DNA of 64,000 bases from JARRKC01 sp963723965 (GCA_963723965.1 CAVRSV010000001.1:124001-188000); one strand, 5' to 3'. Shown: positions 32,928 through 43,526, counted from the first letter of the stretch. Notes: generated by a model not told the origin, from the sequence alone. Made by a program: numbers and translations.

Positions 32928-35058
32928 GCTGGGAGTCCACCGGGGTCTGGCCCGGCTCCGGCCGGATTTTCTCGTAGGTGCCGTCGGACAAGAGGCGCCA
33001 ACTTTTGACGTTGTCGCGCAAATGCAGGTCCAAAATCTCCTTGCGGATGGCTTCCTTCAGGCGAAGCTCTTCGACCGGAAAGAGGACCTCCACCCGGCCC
33101 CTGAGGTTTCGGGGCATCAAATCGGCGCTGCCCAGGTAGATCTCTTCGTTGCCGCCGTTGCGGAAGTAGAAGATCCGCGAATGTTCCAGAAACCGGCCCA
33201 CGATCGAGGTGACGGAGATGTGTTCGCTCACTCTGGGGACCCCGGGCCTGAGGCAGCAGACCCCCCGCACCTGCAGGTCGACTCGGACGCCGGCCTGGGA
33301 CGCCTGATAGAGAGCCCGGATGCAGGCTTTGTCGACGAGAGCGTTCATCTTGAAGGACAGATGACCGTTGCCCTGCTCGCGATGGGAGGCGACTTCGCGG
33401 TGTATCTTGCCGATAATCGCTTCGCTCATTCCACCCGGGGCGACCAGAAGCTTGTGGTACTTCCGTTGGCGGGAATACCCGGTCAGTGCGTTGAAGAAAT
33501 CGGAGACGTCCGCGGTGATTTCCGGCTCGCACGTGAAATAGCCCAGGTCGGTGTAGACCCGGGCGGTCACCGGATTGTAGTTGCCGGTCGCCAGGTGCGC
33601 GTAGCGGGCGATCCCGTCGCGTTCCTTGCGCACCACGAGGCATAGCTTGGCGTGGACCTTCAGCCCCAGCAGGCCGTAGACCACATGGACCCCGGCCTGC
33701 TCCAGTTCGGTCGCCCACTCGATGTTGTTCTCTTCGTCGAACCGAGCCTTGAGCTCGACGACGGCGGAGACCTGCTTCCCGTTCTCCCGGGCTTCCATGA
33801 GGGCCCGGACCACGGGCGAATTGGGACCGACGCGATACAGGGTTTGCTTGATGGCCAGCACGTCGGGATCGTGTGCCGCCTGCCGAACGACATCGACTAC
33901 GGGGCTGAAACTGTCATAGGGGTGGTAGAGCAGGATGTTCTGGCGGCGCAGAACCGAAAACAGGTTCTTTGCCTTGGCCACGACCGGTGCCGTGACGGGC
34001 TGGAACGGCGCATCCTTCAGGCCCGGCCGATCCACGTCGCGCAGCTGCATCAGATCGGCAAGGCCGACGGGATTGTCGGTGAAGTACACCTGGTAGGGAG
34101 CCAGGTCGAGGTTGCTCGACAGGATGTTCAGGAACTCCTTGGGCATCCGGCTGGCCGCTTCCAGGCGGATGGCGAAGCCGAAATGGCGCTGCCCGACCAT
34201 CTCCTTGGTGGCCTCGAGTAGATCCGAGGCTTCATCCTCCTCGATGACGACGTCGGCATTTCGGGTCACGCGAAAGGGGAATGCGTCGAGGATCTCGACT
34301 CCCGGGAAGAGCAGGTCGAGGTTGGCCGCGACGAGTTCCTCCAGCCAGACGAACTCAATCGAAGTGGTGTCGTCCAAGCCCAGGCTCTGGGCATATTCAG
34401 AGCCCTGGTCGGTGGGGACACGGACCAGTCGCGGAAGGATATGAGGCACTTTGAGCCGTGCAAAGCGCTTGCCATATCCCGGGTCGTTGACGATCACAGC
34501 GAGATTGATGCTGAGGTTCGAAATATGCGGAAACGGATGAGCGGGATCGAAGGCCAGCGGTGTCAGGATCGGAAAGACCTCTCGCTCGAAATGGCGACGC
34601 AACATCTTGATTTGCCGCTTCTTCAGAGAGGAGTGGGGGACGACCCGGATGCCTTCGTCGAAGAGCTTCGGCTGCAGGTCCTCATGCCAGCATCGAGCGA
34701 CCGCGTCGAGCATCGGGAGCAGATGTTCCCGAATCTTGGCGAGCTGCTGGGCGGGCGTCAGTCCGTCGGGAGGAGGCTTGATCACGCCGCTCGTAAGCTG
34801 GCGTTTGAGTCCGGAGACGCGGATCATGAAGAACTCGTCCAGGTTGCTCGAGAAGATGGCCAGGAACTTCACCCTCTCCAGCAGGGGATTGGACGGGTCC
34901 AGCGCTTCGGCCAGGACGCGGTAGTTGAACTCGAGCCAGCTCAGCTCCCGGTTGACATAGTAAGTCGGATGGTTGAGGTTTGGGCTTCCGCCGCTCTTGC
35001 GCCCCGTTCCGATCGAATCCCTCACTGCCTTCTGGGTCGTCGCCACCTGCCCCTCCAC
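32884..35058 (-). CDS. ppk1: polyphosphate kinase Ppk1
   Basis: The protein has 724 residues in the normal range. The N-terminal domain (YYVNRELSWLEFNYRVLAEA), the middle head domain and both phospholipase-D-like C-terminal domains are present. Catalytic histidines are expected in VYGLLGLKVHAKLCLV and the ARYAHLATGNYNPVTARVYTD region. It polymerises the gamma-phosphate of ATP into polyphosphate and usually associates with the membrane. Convergent, overlapping neighbours are the CHAD-ParA operon, and sixA is divergent, so this is a polyphosphate locus. Confidence 0.96.
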   Translation of the reverse strand: MEGQVATTQKAVRDSIGTGRKSGGSPNLNHPTYYVNRELSWLEFNYRVLAEALDPSNPLLERVKFLAIFSSNLDEFFMIRVSGLKRQLTSGVIKPPPDGLTPAQQLAKIREHLLPMLDAVARCWHEDLQPKLFDEGIRVVPHSSLKKRQIKMLRRHFEREVFPILTPLAFDPAHPFPHISNLSINLAVIVNDPGYGKRFARLKVPHILPRLVRVPTDQGSEYAQSLGLDDTTSIEFVWLEELVAANLDLLFPGVEILDAFPFRVTRNADVVIEEDEASDLLEATKEMVGQRHFGFAIRLEAASRMPKEFLNILSSNLDLAPYQVYFTDNPVGLADLMQLRDVDRPGLKDAPFQPVTAPVVAKAKNLFSVLRRQNILLYHPYDSFSPVVDVVRQAAHDPDVLAIKQTLYRVGPNSPVVRALMEARENGKQVSAVVELKARFDEENNIEWATELEQAGVHVVYGLLGLKVHAKLCLVVRKERDGIARYAHLATGNYNPVTARVYTDLGYFTCEPEITADVSDFFNALTGYSRQRKYHKLLVAPGGMSEAIIGKIHREVASHREQGNGHLSFKMNALVDKACIRALYQASQAGVRVDLQVRGVCCLRPGVPRVSEHISVTSIVGRFLEHSRIFYFRNGGNEEIYLGSADLMPRNLRGRVEVLFPVEELRLKEAIRKEILDLHLRDNVKSWRLLSDGTYEKIRPEPGQTPVDSQLIRLSQPGSWHLQD

Positions 35059-35190
35059 CGGATCCCGGCCACGAGGCCCTGCTGTTGTCGAACTGGAGGT
35101 TTCGCTTAGTTTAGCAGATCATGAACAGCACGCTAGAGGCCGCGGCTGACCGGATGGCGGGCGGGCTCGGCCCGCAGAGGAGAGGTCGGG

Positions 35191-35688
35191 ATGGGAATGG
35201 AAATCGGGCTCCTCAGACATGGCAAGTCAGACTGGCATTCGAGCGCCGAATCGGACCACGATCGGCCCCTTGCGAAGCGGGGTGTCGAGGGGGCCCGCCT
35301 GGTCGGGGGGTTCCTGCAGCAGATCGGGAGGATCCCGGATCGAGTCTACTCGAGCAGTGCCGTCCGCGCCCGAACCACAGCCGAGCTGGCTGCCGAGGCG
35401 GGAGAGTGGCGATGCGGCATCGAGGTCACCCGGGAACTGTATGCGACGGAACCCGAGCGGGTTTTCGAGTTTCTTCGCGAGCTGGAGACCGATTTGCGAA
35501 GCGTGCTTCTGGTCGGCCACAACCCGACCTGGGAAGAGTTCCTGGCTGCCCTCGTTGGGGGAGGGCGGTTCAGGCTGGTGACGGCCAGTCTGGCCTGGGT
35601 CGAGGTGGATTGCGACTCCTGGGCGGAGTGTCGGCCGGGTGTCGGCGTGCTGGCCTGGCTGGTGACGCCGAAGACCCTCGGGAAGTGA
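35191..35688 (+). CDS. sixA: SixA-type phosphohistidine phosphatase
   Basis: ATG 35191 follows GAGAGG and encodes 165 residues, the size of SixA. The catalytic RHG motif is in IGLLRHGKSDW, with further histidine-phosphatase signatures DRPLAKRGVEGA, VYSSSAVRARTTAEL and VLLVGHNPTWEEFL. SixA removes phosphate from histidine, for example in the HPt protein or NPr; the partner here is unknown. It is divergent from ppk1. A 7-base repeat array begins two bases after its stop codon. Confidence 0.9.
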   Translation: MGMEIGLLRHGKSDWHSSAESDHDRPLAKRGVEGARLVGGFLQQIGRIPDRVYSSSAVRARTTAELAAEAGEWRCGIEVTRELYATEPERVFEFLRELETDLRSVLLVGHNPTWEEFLAALVGGGRFRLVTASLAWVEVDCDSWAECRPGVGVLAWLVTPKTLGK

Positions 35689-35690
35689 AT

Positions 35691-35722
35691 CGAGATTTTC
35701 GATTTACGATTTTCGATTTGCG
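35691..35722 (+). repeat. heptanucleotide repeat array C (CGATTTT type)
   Basis: Units CGATTTA, CGATTTT and CGATTTG with an imperfect leading unit. It starts two bases after the sixA stop codon. Confidence 0.75.
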
Positions 35723-35748
35723 GTGGGCACGGCTGTATCCCTCCGACT

Positions 35749-35790
35749 CTCGGAACTCGAAACTCGAAACTCGGAACTAGGAACCAGGAA
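35749..35790 (-). repeat. heptanucleotide repeat array D (CTCGGAA/CTAGGAA type)
   Basis: Six 7-base units: CTCGGAA, CTCGAAA, CTCGAAA, CTCGGAA, CTAGGAA, CCAGGAA. The CTA of the fifth unit (35777-35779) is the complement of the TAG stop codon of the minus-strand oxidoreductase, so the array runs into the coding region. Confidence 0.8.
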
Positions 35791-36799
35791 CCGGTTCCGG
35801 AACTTCCCAGCGCCCGCTCCGACCGGACCGGGCCACGGCATCGATGACCGCCATGTTGCGCAGAGCGTCCGTCAGCGGGACAGGCGGATCCGAGTCAGTC
35901 CGGATGGCTTCCGAGAAATGATCGCCCTGGATCCGGTACTGGTCAACCACCGGAAACTCGACGGTCTCAATGTCCCGGCCGTAGCGGTCGCCGTGACCGA
36001 TGAAGAGCCGGCAGGGCCGGTCCGACGGTGCGTTGAAGGGAATCTCGATCTCCACCCGGGCCTCGGTCCCGAAGAAGTGCATCCTCTGGTAATGAACCAT
36101 CTGCGTCGAATAGACGAAGGAGCACAAGAAGTCTCCGTAATCGAGGATGGCCGAGCCGAGACGGTCCGTCTGAAAAACAGGATCGAACTCGAGCCTTCCG
36201 AAAACGCGCTCGGGCTCCCGTCCGCAGACGAAGCGGGAAGTTGTGATGGGATAGCAGCCGATATCCAGCAGGCCGCCGCCCCCGTATTCGGCAATATTTC
36301 GGATGTTCTCCGGTTCGACGTTGTGGAAGCAAAAGGTCCCCTGGATCGCCCGCAAAGTCCCGATAGCCTTGGACTGCACCAGTTCCCGCGTCCGAATCCA
36401 TTGGGGATGGGTCCGCACCATGAAGGCCTCCCCCACTTTCACGCCGGCCTGCTTTGCGAGCCGCAGCAGGTCGCGGGCCTCTTCCAGCTTCATGGAGAGC
36501 GGCTTCTCACAGAGGACATGCTTGCCCGCCTGGATGGCCTGAATCGTGTAGGGAACGTGCAAGTGGTTGGGAAGTGGGTTGTAGATCGCCTCCACGTCGG
36601 GATCGGCGAGCAGGTCTTCGTACGACCCGTAGGCGCGGGGAATGTTCAGCTCGAAGGCCGCCTCCCGGGCCTTCGCCAGCTCACGTGACGCGATGGCGGT
36701 GATGCTGGACCAGGGGCTGCCCTGCATGGCGGGAATGACCTTTTCGACGGCGATCTTGGCCACTCCCATGACTCCCCACTTGACCGGTTTCAATTCCAT
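35777..36799 (-). CDS. Gfo/Idh/MocA-family oxidoreductase (copy 2)
   Basis: The protein has 340 residues: Rossmann GVMGVAKIAVEKVIPAMQ, the signature HVLCEKPLSMKLEEARDL, and LLDIGCYPITTSRFV, a variant of the catalytic GGG.LLDIGCYP type found in dehydrogenases acting on sugars or dihydrodiols. Its final residues (EPVPGS and the stop codon) are encoded by 7-base repeat DNA, so the original C terminus may have been changed. It is distinct in sequence from copy 1 at 29097, although both end in arrays of the same repeat family. Confidence 0.9.
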   Translation of the reverse strand: MELKPVKWGVMGVAKIAVEKVIPAMQGSPWSSITAIASRELAKAREAAFELNIPRAYGSYEDLLADPDVEAIYNPLPNHLHVPYTIQAIQAGKHVLCEKPLSMKLEEARDLLRLAKQAGVKVGEAFMVRTHPQWIRTRELVQSKAIGTLRAIQGTFCFHNVEPENIRNIAEYGGGGLLDIGCYPITTSRFVCGREPERVFGRLEFDPVFQTDRLGSAILDYGDFLCSFVYSTQMVHYQRMHFFGTEARVEIEIPFNAPSDRPCRLFIGHGDRYGRDIETVEFPVVDQYRIQGDHFSEAIRTDSDPPVPLTDALRNMAVIDAVARSGRSGRWEVPEPVPGS

Positions 36800-36999
36800 G
36801 GCGTTCTATTCTCCTCTGCCTGTGTGCCGGCGGATCGAATTCCCGACTCGACAATGGTACTGCCGGCCCCGATCAGGGCCCTCTCTCGTGCCATCACTAT
36901 AGCTTCTGCTCGTCAATTCCTCTACCCGCGGACTTCCCGTCGGCGGGTGTTGGTATGCTTGACGATGAGCCCGCCGGTTCCGGGCACAATCGGGGCGTG

Positions 37000-37419
37000 A
37001 TGCATCTTCTGATCAACTCTACGAACCCGTCCAGCGCCGTCTTCAAGACCCGGGAGGTCGCTCGGGCTCTATCCCTGTCGCCCCGGCGGGTACGGCGGAT
37101 GATCTATGCGGGGCTGCTCCGCCCGACTCGGAGTCGAGGAGGAGAGTACCGTTTCAGCTTTCAGGACATCGTCGTCCTGCGCATGAGCAAGACCTTGCAG
37201 GAGGAGGGCGTGCCACGGAGCCGGATCCGGGGCTGCCTGATCCGCCTACGCCGCCAGATGCCTCGAGGCCGACCGCTGACCTCGGTTCGAATCTGGACCG
37301 AGGGGGACCAGATCTTCGCCCGGGACGGCCGAGAGACCTGGAATCCGGAGTCCGGCCAGATCCTGTTGGATTTCGGGGCGCCCGGCGACAGGTGCAACGT
37401 CGAACCCCTGCGTGCCTGA
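37000..37419 (+). CDS. MerR-like DNA-binding protein, short form
   Basis: ATG 37000 (MHLLINSTNPSSAVFKTREV) gives 139 residues; a longer start at 36955 is possible. The first 70 residues form a MerR-type winged helix (TREVARALSLSPRRVRRMIYAGLLRPTRSRGGEYRFSFQDI). The rest has a basic helix (RSRIRGCLIRLRRQMPRG) and a beta-rich C terminus with no effector domain or metal-binding cysteines. It may respond to a partner protein rather than a ligand. Targets unknown. Confidence 0.8.
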   Translation: MHLLINSTNPSSAVFKTREVARALSLSPRRVRRMIYAGLLRPTRSRGGEYRFSFQDIVVLRMSKTLQEEGVPRSRIRGCLIRLRRQMPRGRPLTSVRIWTEGDQIFARDGRETWNPESGQILLDFGAPGDRCNVEPLRA

Positions 37420-37520
37420 ACCGCAGAAGCCTGCAACCTCGACGCGCCGAAAGGAATGGACTGCGCCGAGTCTTCCCTTTCTTTGAATGACGGGGCCCCA
37501 AACTCGTACCATAGAAACCA

Positions 37521-38861
37521 ATGAAGAAATTCCTGCTGATTCTGCTGCTGATCTTTCTGCTGGGGACCGCGTCCGTTTCATTCTGGTACTGGGACTCGGC
37601 GCCTCCCCAGGCCGAAATGACCGGCGGCAAGGTGGTCGGAATCAATTCGATCCTCCGTCTGCATTGCAGTGACGTGGGAAAGGGCCTGCGCCACATCTCG
37701 GTCCGGCTCACCCAGGGGGACAAGGTGGAAGTCCTGCAGGACGAAGCCCTTCCTTTGGTGCGCTACCCCTGGGAGTCCTCCGAGAAGGAGCGCACCCTCG
37801 AGTTGGGCGCCTGGGGTGAGCGAGGTCTGCACGATGGCGACTTCACCCTCACGGTTTCCCTCGAGGATCAGCCCAACCTCTGGTTGTTCGGCCGGACGAC
37901 ACAGGCCGAGTTCCCGGTCCGGTTCGATTCACAGCCGCCCCGAGTCGAAGCGCTGTCGAAACAGCACTATCTGCGGCAGGGAGGCTCCGAAGCGATCCTG
38001 TACCGGGTGGTCGAGCCGGACTGCCGATCGGGTGTCCGCGTCGGCGATCGGGAATTCGTGGGATACCCCGTGCCTGGACAGCCGGCCGGAACCTACCTGT
38101 GTCTGTTCGCCATGGCCTACGATCAGTCCCCCGATTCGCCCATTCTCCTCTGGGCCGAAGATCCCGCCGGAAACCGGACGGAGAGCCCGTTTGCCTGTAA
38201 GACCTTTGCGCAGAACTTCCGCCGCCGCAAGATCGAGATCAGTGACCGTTTCATCAGTTCGGTGGCTCCCGGCATTCTCTCCCACACGGACAAGGTCGAG
38301 GCCGGGAGTACCCCTCTCGAGACCTTCCTCGCCATCAACCGCGACCTCAGGGAGATCAACAATGGTCAGATCAGTCAGCTGACCCGGCAACCCAGCCCCC
38401 GAATCTATTGGAGCGAGCCCTTTCTTCAGTTGAGCAATTCGAAGGTCGAGTCGGTCTTTGCGGACCGCCGCTCCTACTTCTACAAGGGGGAGAAGTGCGA
38501 CGAACAGGTCCACCTCGGCTTCGACCTGGCGTCCCTGGCTCACAGCAAGGTCGAGGCCTCGAATGCGGGGAAAGTGGTCTACGCCGACGATCTGGGGATT
38601 TACGGCAACGCCGTCATCATCGACCACGGGTTCGGCCTTTTCTCGCTCTACGGGCACCTGAGCTCGCTCGCCGTGGAGGCGGACCAGATGGTGACGCGAG
38701 GACAGCCCCTCGGGAACACGGGACAGACCGGTCTGGCCGGGGGAGACCACCTGCACTTCTCGATGGTGTTGCAGGGTGTCCAGGTGAACCCGATCGAGTG
38801 GTGGGATCCGGCCTGGGTCAAGACCCACGTCCTGTCGAAGCTGGCCGGAGAGACGGAGTAA
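37521..38861 (+). CDS. membrane-anchored M23-family peptidase
   Basis: The protein has 446 residues with an N-terminal anchor or signal (MKKFLLILLLIFLLGTASVS), then about 270 residues of beta-rich region, then a LytM domain at about 320-430. The LytM part has HLGFDLASLAHSKVEA (His and Asp zinc ligands), GNAVIIDHGFGLFSLYGHLS and GDHLHFSMV, all consistent with an active metallopeptidase in the periplasm. It differs from the smaller M23 protein at 11596 by its long N-terminal part. A 7-base repeat array follows its stop by seven bases. Confidence 0.88.
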   Translation: MKKFLLILLLIFLLGTASVSFWYWDSAPPQAEMTGGKVVGINSILRLHCSDVGKGLRHISVRLTQGDKVEVLQDEALPLVRYPWESSEKERTLELGAWGERGLHDGDFTLTVSLEDQPNLWLFGRTTQAEFPVRFDSQPPRVEALSKQHYLRQGGSEAILYRVVEPDCRSGVRVGDREFVGYPVPGQPAGTYLCLFAMAYDQSPDSPILLWAEDPAGNRTESPFACKTFAQNFRRRKIEISDRFISSVAPGILSHTDKVEAGSTPLETFLAINRDLREINNGQISQLTRQPSPRIYWSEPFLQLSNSKVESVFADRRSYFYKGEKCDEQVHLGFDLASLAHSKVEASNAGKVVYADDLGIYGNAVIIDHGFGLFSLYGHLSSLAVEADQMVTRGQPLGNTGQTGLAGGDHLHFSMVLQGVQVNPIEWWDPAWVKTHVLSKLAGETE

Positions 38862-38868
38862 CTCGCTC

Positions 38869-38889
38869 CGGGTTTCGGGTTTCGGGAGG
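38869..38889 (+). repeat. heptanucleotide repeat array E (CGGGTTT type)
   Basis: Three units: CGGGTTT, CGGGTTT, CGGGAGG. It lies seven bases after the M23 peptidase stop codon. Same period as arrays A-D with a different unit. Confidence 0.55.
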
Positions 38890-38944
38890 CTCGGTCTGGG
38901 GAGGGACAAGGGCTCCTGCGGACGCTTGGCCTCGTCGTCAGGGA

Positions 38945-39166
38945 TTACTTCACGCGACGCAGGAGATTCTGACGCCGCTTCTTGTCGAGCAGGGCGTTGC
39001 AGGCCTCGATTTCCTCGAGAACCTCACTCCTGCGCTGCTCCACCCACCTTGCATCCGACTCCAGGCGTTCCAGTTCGGATTCAAGAATGAGCAGTCTCAG
39101 CTCAATCGGCAGAAGTTCTTCGAGGGGAGCTTCCTTGTCACGAGCCATTGTCAGACTTGGGCGCAT
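38945..39166 (-). CDS. small coiled-coil protein
   Basis: The protein has 73 residues from ATG 39166 (AAAAGG upstream), or 67 from ATG 39148. It is almost entirely charged helix (LPIELRLLILESELERLES, RRSEVLEEIEACNALLDKKR), so a coiled coil is expected. Its start overlaps the stop of the upstream VWA gene by 29 or 11 bases, so translation is probably coupled. No family recognised. Confidence 0.65.
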   Translation of the reverse strand: MRPSLTMARDKEAPLEELLPIELRLLILESELERLESDARWVEQRRSEVLEEIEACNALLDKKRRQNLLRRVK

Positions 39167-40070
39167 AATAACCTTTTCGGTGACTAACCTTCAAGCCGGA
39201 ACGCCGAAGCTTGATGGTTATCTCCCGAAAAGATCCGTCCCGGGCGGTGTTCGTCGGGACGTAGGCGATGCTGTACTGGTTCTTCACGGCCGCATTGATC
39301 TTCGCGAAGGCGCTGCGGAGCTCATCGAGGCTGGCCTTGGAGTTGAAGAAGAGCCCTCCCGTTTCGCGCGCAAACTGCTTCAACTTCCCAAAGTTGGAAT
39401 TGTATCTTCCGCCCCGCACCCCGATCCCGTAGATCACCACGTCGTGATCCTGGGCGATCTTGATCGCATCGTCATCGGTGACGTCGGAGTGGGTGTCGTC
39501 GCCGTCGCTGAGCACAACGATCACTTTGCGGCCCACCTGGTCGCTCAAAAGGTCCGAGACGGCGAGCCAGATGGCATCGTAGAGCTTGGTCGCCCCACCG
39601 GCTCGGATGTCCTTGAGGGCGCTGTCGAGCAGCTTGAGATCGAAGGTGAAGTCCTGGTCGAGCATGATCTCGCTGTCGAACTGAATGATGGCCGCCATGT
39701 CCTTGTTCTTGCGCAGGGTCTCCTCGAGAAACGCCATGGCAGCCTGCTTCTCGAAGAAGAGCTTGTCCTTGACGCTGCCGCTCGTATCGACGAGCATCAT
39801 CACGTTCAGGGGTTGGGCGTCCTCGCCGGTTTCCCGCGCAAAGTACCGAATGTCCTGCTTCTTGCCGTCTTCGTATATCTCGAAGTCGTCCCGGGTGAGG
39901 TTGTCGACGTAGCGACCGTGGTCCTGTACGGTGCACAGGATGTTGACCATTTCGACCCGGGCGCGAAAAGCCGGCTGAGAGTCCGCCTCCTGGGCATGCG
40001 CCCAAGGAAGGCTCAGACAACCGGTCAGTACGACCAGGCCAAACAGGGAAGCAGAATTCGGTTTGAACAT
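39138..40070 (-). CDS. exported VWA-domain protein (acidobacterial VWFA-related type)
   Basis: The protein has 310 residues with a signal peptide (MFKPNSASLFGLVVLTGCLS ending AHAQ; the Cys may make it a lipoprotein). A leading domain (ILCTVQDHGRYVDNLTRDDFEIYEDGKKQ) is followed by the VWA domain: the MIDAS motif DTSGS in MMLVDTSGSVKDK, VVLSDGDDTHSD and VIYGIGV. The combination of the 'NLTRDDFEIYEDGK' lead-in and VWA is the pattern of the VWFA-related family common in Acidobacteriota. It probably binds proteins or metal in the periplasm. Confidence 0.88.
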   Translation of the reverse strand: MFKPNSASLFGLVVLTGCLSLPWAHAQEADSQPAFRARVEMVNILCTVQDHGRYVDNLTRDDFEIYEDGKKQDIRYFARETGEDAQPLNVMMLVDTSGSVKDKLFFEKQAAMAFLEETLRKNKDMAAIIQFDSEIMLDQDFTFDLKLLDSALKDIRAGGATKLYDAIWLAVSDLLSDQVGRKVIVVLSDGDDTHSDVTDDDAIKIAQDHDVVIYGIGVRGGRYNSNFGKLKQFARETGGLFFNSKASLDELRSAFAKINAAVKNQYSIAYVPTNTARDGSFREITIKLRRSGLKVSHRKGYYAPKSDNGS

Positions 40071-40082
40071 CGAAACACGACC

Positions 40083-40856
40083 TTACTGGGACACAACACA
40101 GCGCTGCGTCGCGAAATAGGTATAGACAGCAGCAGCTGCTAGATAGATCAGATCGAAGTAGCTGATCTGCATACCTGTCATTTTAACAGCAAGATCGATG
40201 GAGATGGCCGGAACCAGACTGTACAGTCCGATGGTAAAGCAGCTCAGGAAGGGCAGGCGGATGCCGTAGGACAGTCCCACAAAATAGGCCATCGGGCTGA
40301 GAATGATAGCAGTCAGCGCCTTGCTCAGAAGCGTTGTCACCAGCAAGGCGGAATAGGCAAGGGGGAAGTAGGCCCACTTGAGGAGCGTGCCGTAAGCCCC
40401 CGTCTGGGAAGGATCGAAGCTGAAATTACCGAAATCCCGCCAGGCGTAGCTCTGATTCCGGCCCTCCATCCGGAGGGTGAGCTCCCGCCGCGCAAACAGG
40501 ATGGCCGGCTCTTCCATGGCCAGCGGCTCAGCGTAGGTGCCGCTGGTATCGAAAATGAAAGTCCAGGTGGAGCCGTTGGCTCTTTCGAAATGCTTGACGA
40601 TGGGCTGGTCGGACGACATCTTCAGCACGCCGTCGCTGACTTCGAAGGCCGGGAGATTCGTCCTTCCCCAGTCGACGAACTGATCGACCGCGGGGAACAG
40701 CCACCAGGCGTAAATCAGCGTGAGGATCACGGCGACCAGGCCGGACAGGTAGAGCAGAAAGCCGAGGGTTTCCCGCAGAGGCTGCTGGAAGACCCGCTTG
40801 TAGAATTCAAAGTCGGAAATCGCCAGATAGAGCTGACGCGGAAAATTACGCAGCAT
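40083..40856 (-). CDS. DUF1189-family membrane protein
   Basis: The protein has 257 residues with about five membrane helices (LGFLLYLSGLVAVILTLIYAW at the N terminus, then a periplasmic part, then several helices from about residue 160). The layout and the sequence FYKRVFQQPLRETLGFLLYL at the start match DUF1189. The function of the family is unknown. Nine bases separate it from the stop of the upstream zinc-ribbon gene, and 12 bases from the downstream VWA gene start, so it is in one transcript with both. Confidence 0.82.
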   Translation of the reverse strand: MLRNFPRQLYLAISDFEFYKRVFQQPLRETLGFLLYLSGLVAVILTLIYAWWLFPAVDQFVDWGRTNLPAFEVSDGVLKMSSDQPIVKHFERANGSTWTFIFDTSGTYAEPLAMEEPAILFARRELTLRMEGRNQSYAWRDFGNFSFDPSQTGAYGTLLKWAYFPLAYSALLVTTLLSKALTAIILSPMAYFVGLSYGIRLPFLSCFTIGLYSLVPAISIDLAVKMTGMQISYFDLIYLAAAAVYTYFATQRCVVSQ

Positions 40857-40865
40857 CGGTCAGGC

Positions 40866-41591
40866 TCAAGCCGAGTAATAAAGGATGCGGCTGCAGTTCT
40901 CGCAGATGATGATCTCGCGGCCGGTGCGAATCTCCGCCAGGACCTGCGGTCGAATTCGGACGTGACAGGCTTCGCAGGACTGGTTGCTCACTGCCGCCAC
41001 GGCGACGCCGCCGCGTGCCCCCGCAATCCGGTGATATCGGTCCAGATAGTCGCGGGGAAGTTGGGACTCCAGTCCTCTCAGCTCCTCCTCGAGGCCGGAC
41101 AACTCGATCTGGGCCTCGTCAATGAAGGCCTGGATCTCCCCCTTCTGTGAGGCAATCTCCTCCTGTCTCCGCTCGTAGTCCCGTTGGGCCGCCTTGAGAC
41201 CCTCCTGAAGATCGTCCGCTTCCACCATGCACTCCAGGATGCGATCCTCTTTCTCGCGGATCTGGCTCTCCACGAAGCCGATTTCGTGGAGCATGGCCTG
41301 ATACTCGGTATTCGTCTTCACCTGCATCAGCTGATCCCGGTACTTGGAGAGCTTGGTGCGGAGCGCCTCGACATCCCCTTCGAAGCCCCGGCGGTCTTTG
41401 GCGGCCTGTTCGATCGACTCCCGAACCGACTCCACATCCTGCCGATCCGTCTGCAGCTGGACCTCCAAATCGGCGAGACGCTGCGGCGCCCCGTCAACCT
41501 CGGCGTGCAGGTGGCCGATGGCGAGATTCACCTCCTGCAGGCGGACCAATTTCTTCAGTAATGCACTGTTGTCTATGCCAGCCTCTTCCAT
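40866..41591 (-). CDS. CdsZ/DUF164 coiled-coil zinc-ribbon protein
   Basis: The protein has 241 residues: a long coiled coil from about 10 to 180 and a C-terminal C4 zinc ribbon with SCEACHVRIRP and ICENCSRILYY. This is the CdsZ/YacL-neighbour family sometimes described as a regulator with a zinc ribbon. It is cytoplasmic and may bind nucleic acid or RNA polymerase. It lies just after the tRNA gene (minus strand) and starts the DUF1189/VWA transcript. Confidence 0.88.
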   Translation of the reverse strand: MEEAGIDNSALLKKLVRLQEVNLAIGHLHAEVDGAPQRLADLEVQLQTDRQDVESVRESIEQAAKDRRGFEGDVEALRTKLSKYRDQLMQVKTNTEYQAMLHEIGFVESQIREKEDRILECMVEADDLQEGLKAAQRDYERRQEEIASQKGEIQAFIDEAQIELSGLEEELRGLESQLPRDYLDRYHRIAGARGGVAVAAVSNQSCEACHVRIRPQVLAEIRTGREIIICENCSRILYYSA

Positions 41592-41654
41592 CCGTCCTCT
41601 ACCCGCGTCGTCCTTTCGTCCACGTTCAACCCGAGCCCAGCATGCAAAGGCATG

Positions 41655-41731
41655 TGGTGGGCCCAGTAGGACTCGAACCTACGACCGTCTGATTATGAGT
41701 CAGATGCTCTAACCGACTGAGCTATGGGCCC
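41655..41731 (-). tRNA. tRNA with CAU anticodon (Met, or Ile2 if lysidine-modified)
   Basis: Read on the minus strand it has a 7-base acceptor stem (GGGCCCA with TGGGCCC), a D arm (GCTCAGTCGGTTAGAGC), a 5-pair anticodon stem around loop CTCATAA, a T arm with GGTTCGAGTCC, and an encoded CCA (41655-41657). The anticodon is CAU. CAU serves elongator Met and, if TilS adds lysidine, Ile2; the loop alone cannot separate them. The tRNA body is 41658-41731. Confidence 0.95.
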
Positions 41732-41741
41732 CGGTACAAAC

Positions 41742-41771
41742 AAAAAAAGGGGGCGATTGCTCACCCCCTTT
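41742..41771 (-). terminator. intrinsic terminator of rpoD
   Basis: On the minus strand AAAGGGGG (41764-41771 read back) and CCCCCTTT form an eight-pair stem around a 10-base loop. The stem is followed by a run of seven T. It lies seven bases after the rpoD stop and just before the tRNA gene. Confidence 0.85.
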
Positions 41772-41778
41772 GGTCTTC

Positions 41779-43512
<1,734 letters not shown>

Positions 43513-43526
43513 TACGCAGACCCTTA

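Noticed and set aside
41655..41731. Initiator tRNA-fMet
   Set aside because: The acceptor stem pairs fully at its first position and the anticodon stem lacks the three G-C pairs of initiators.
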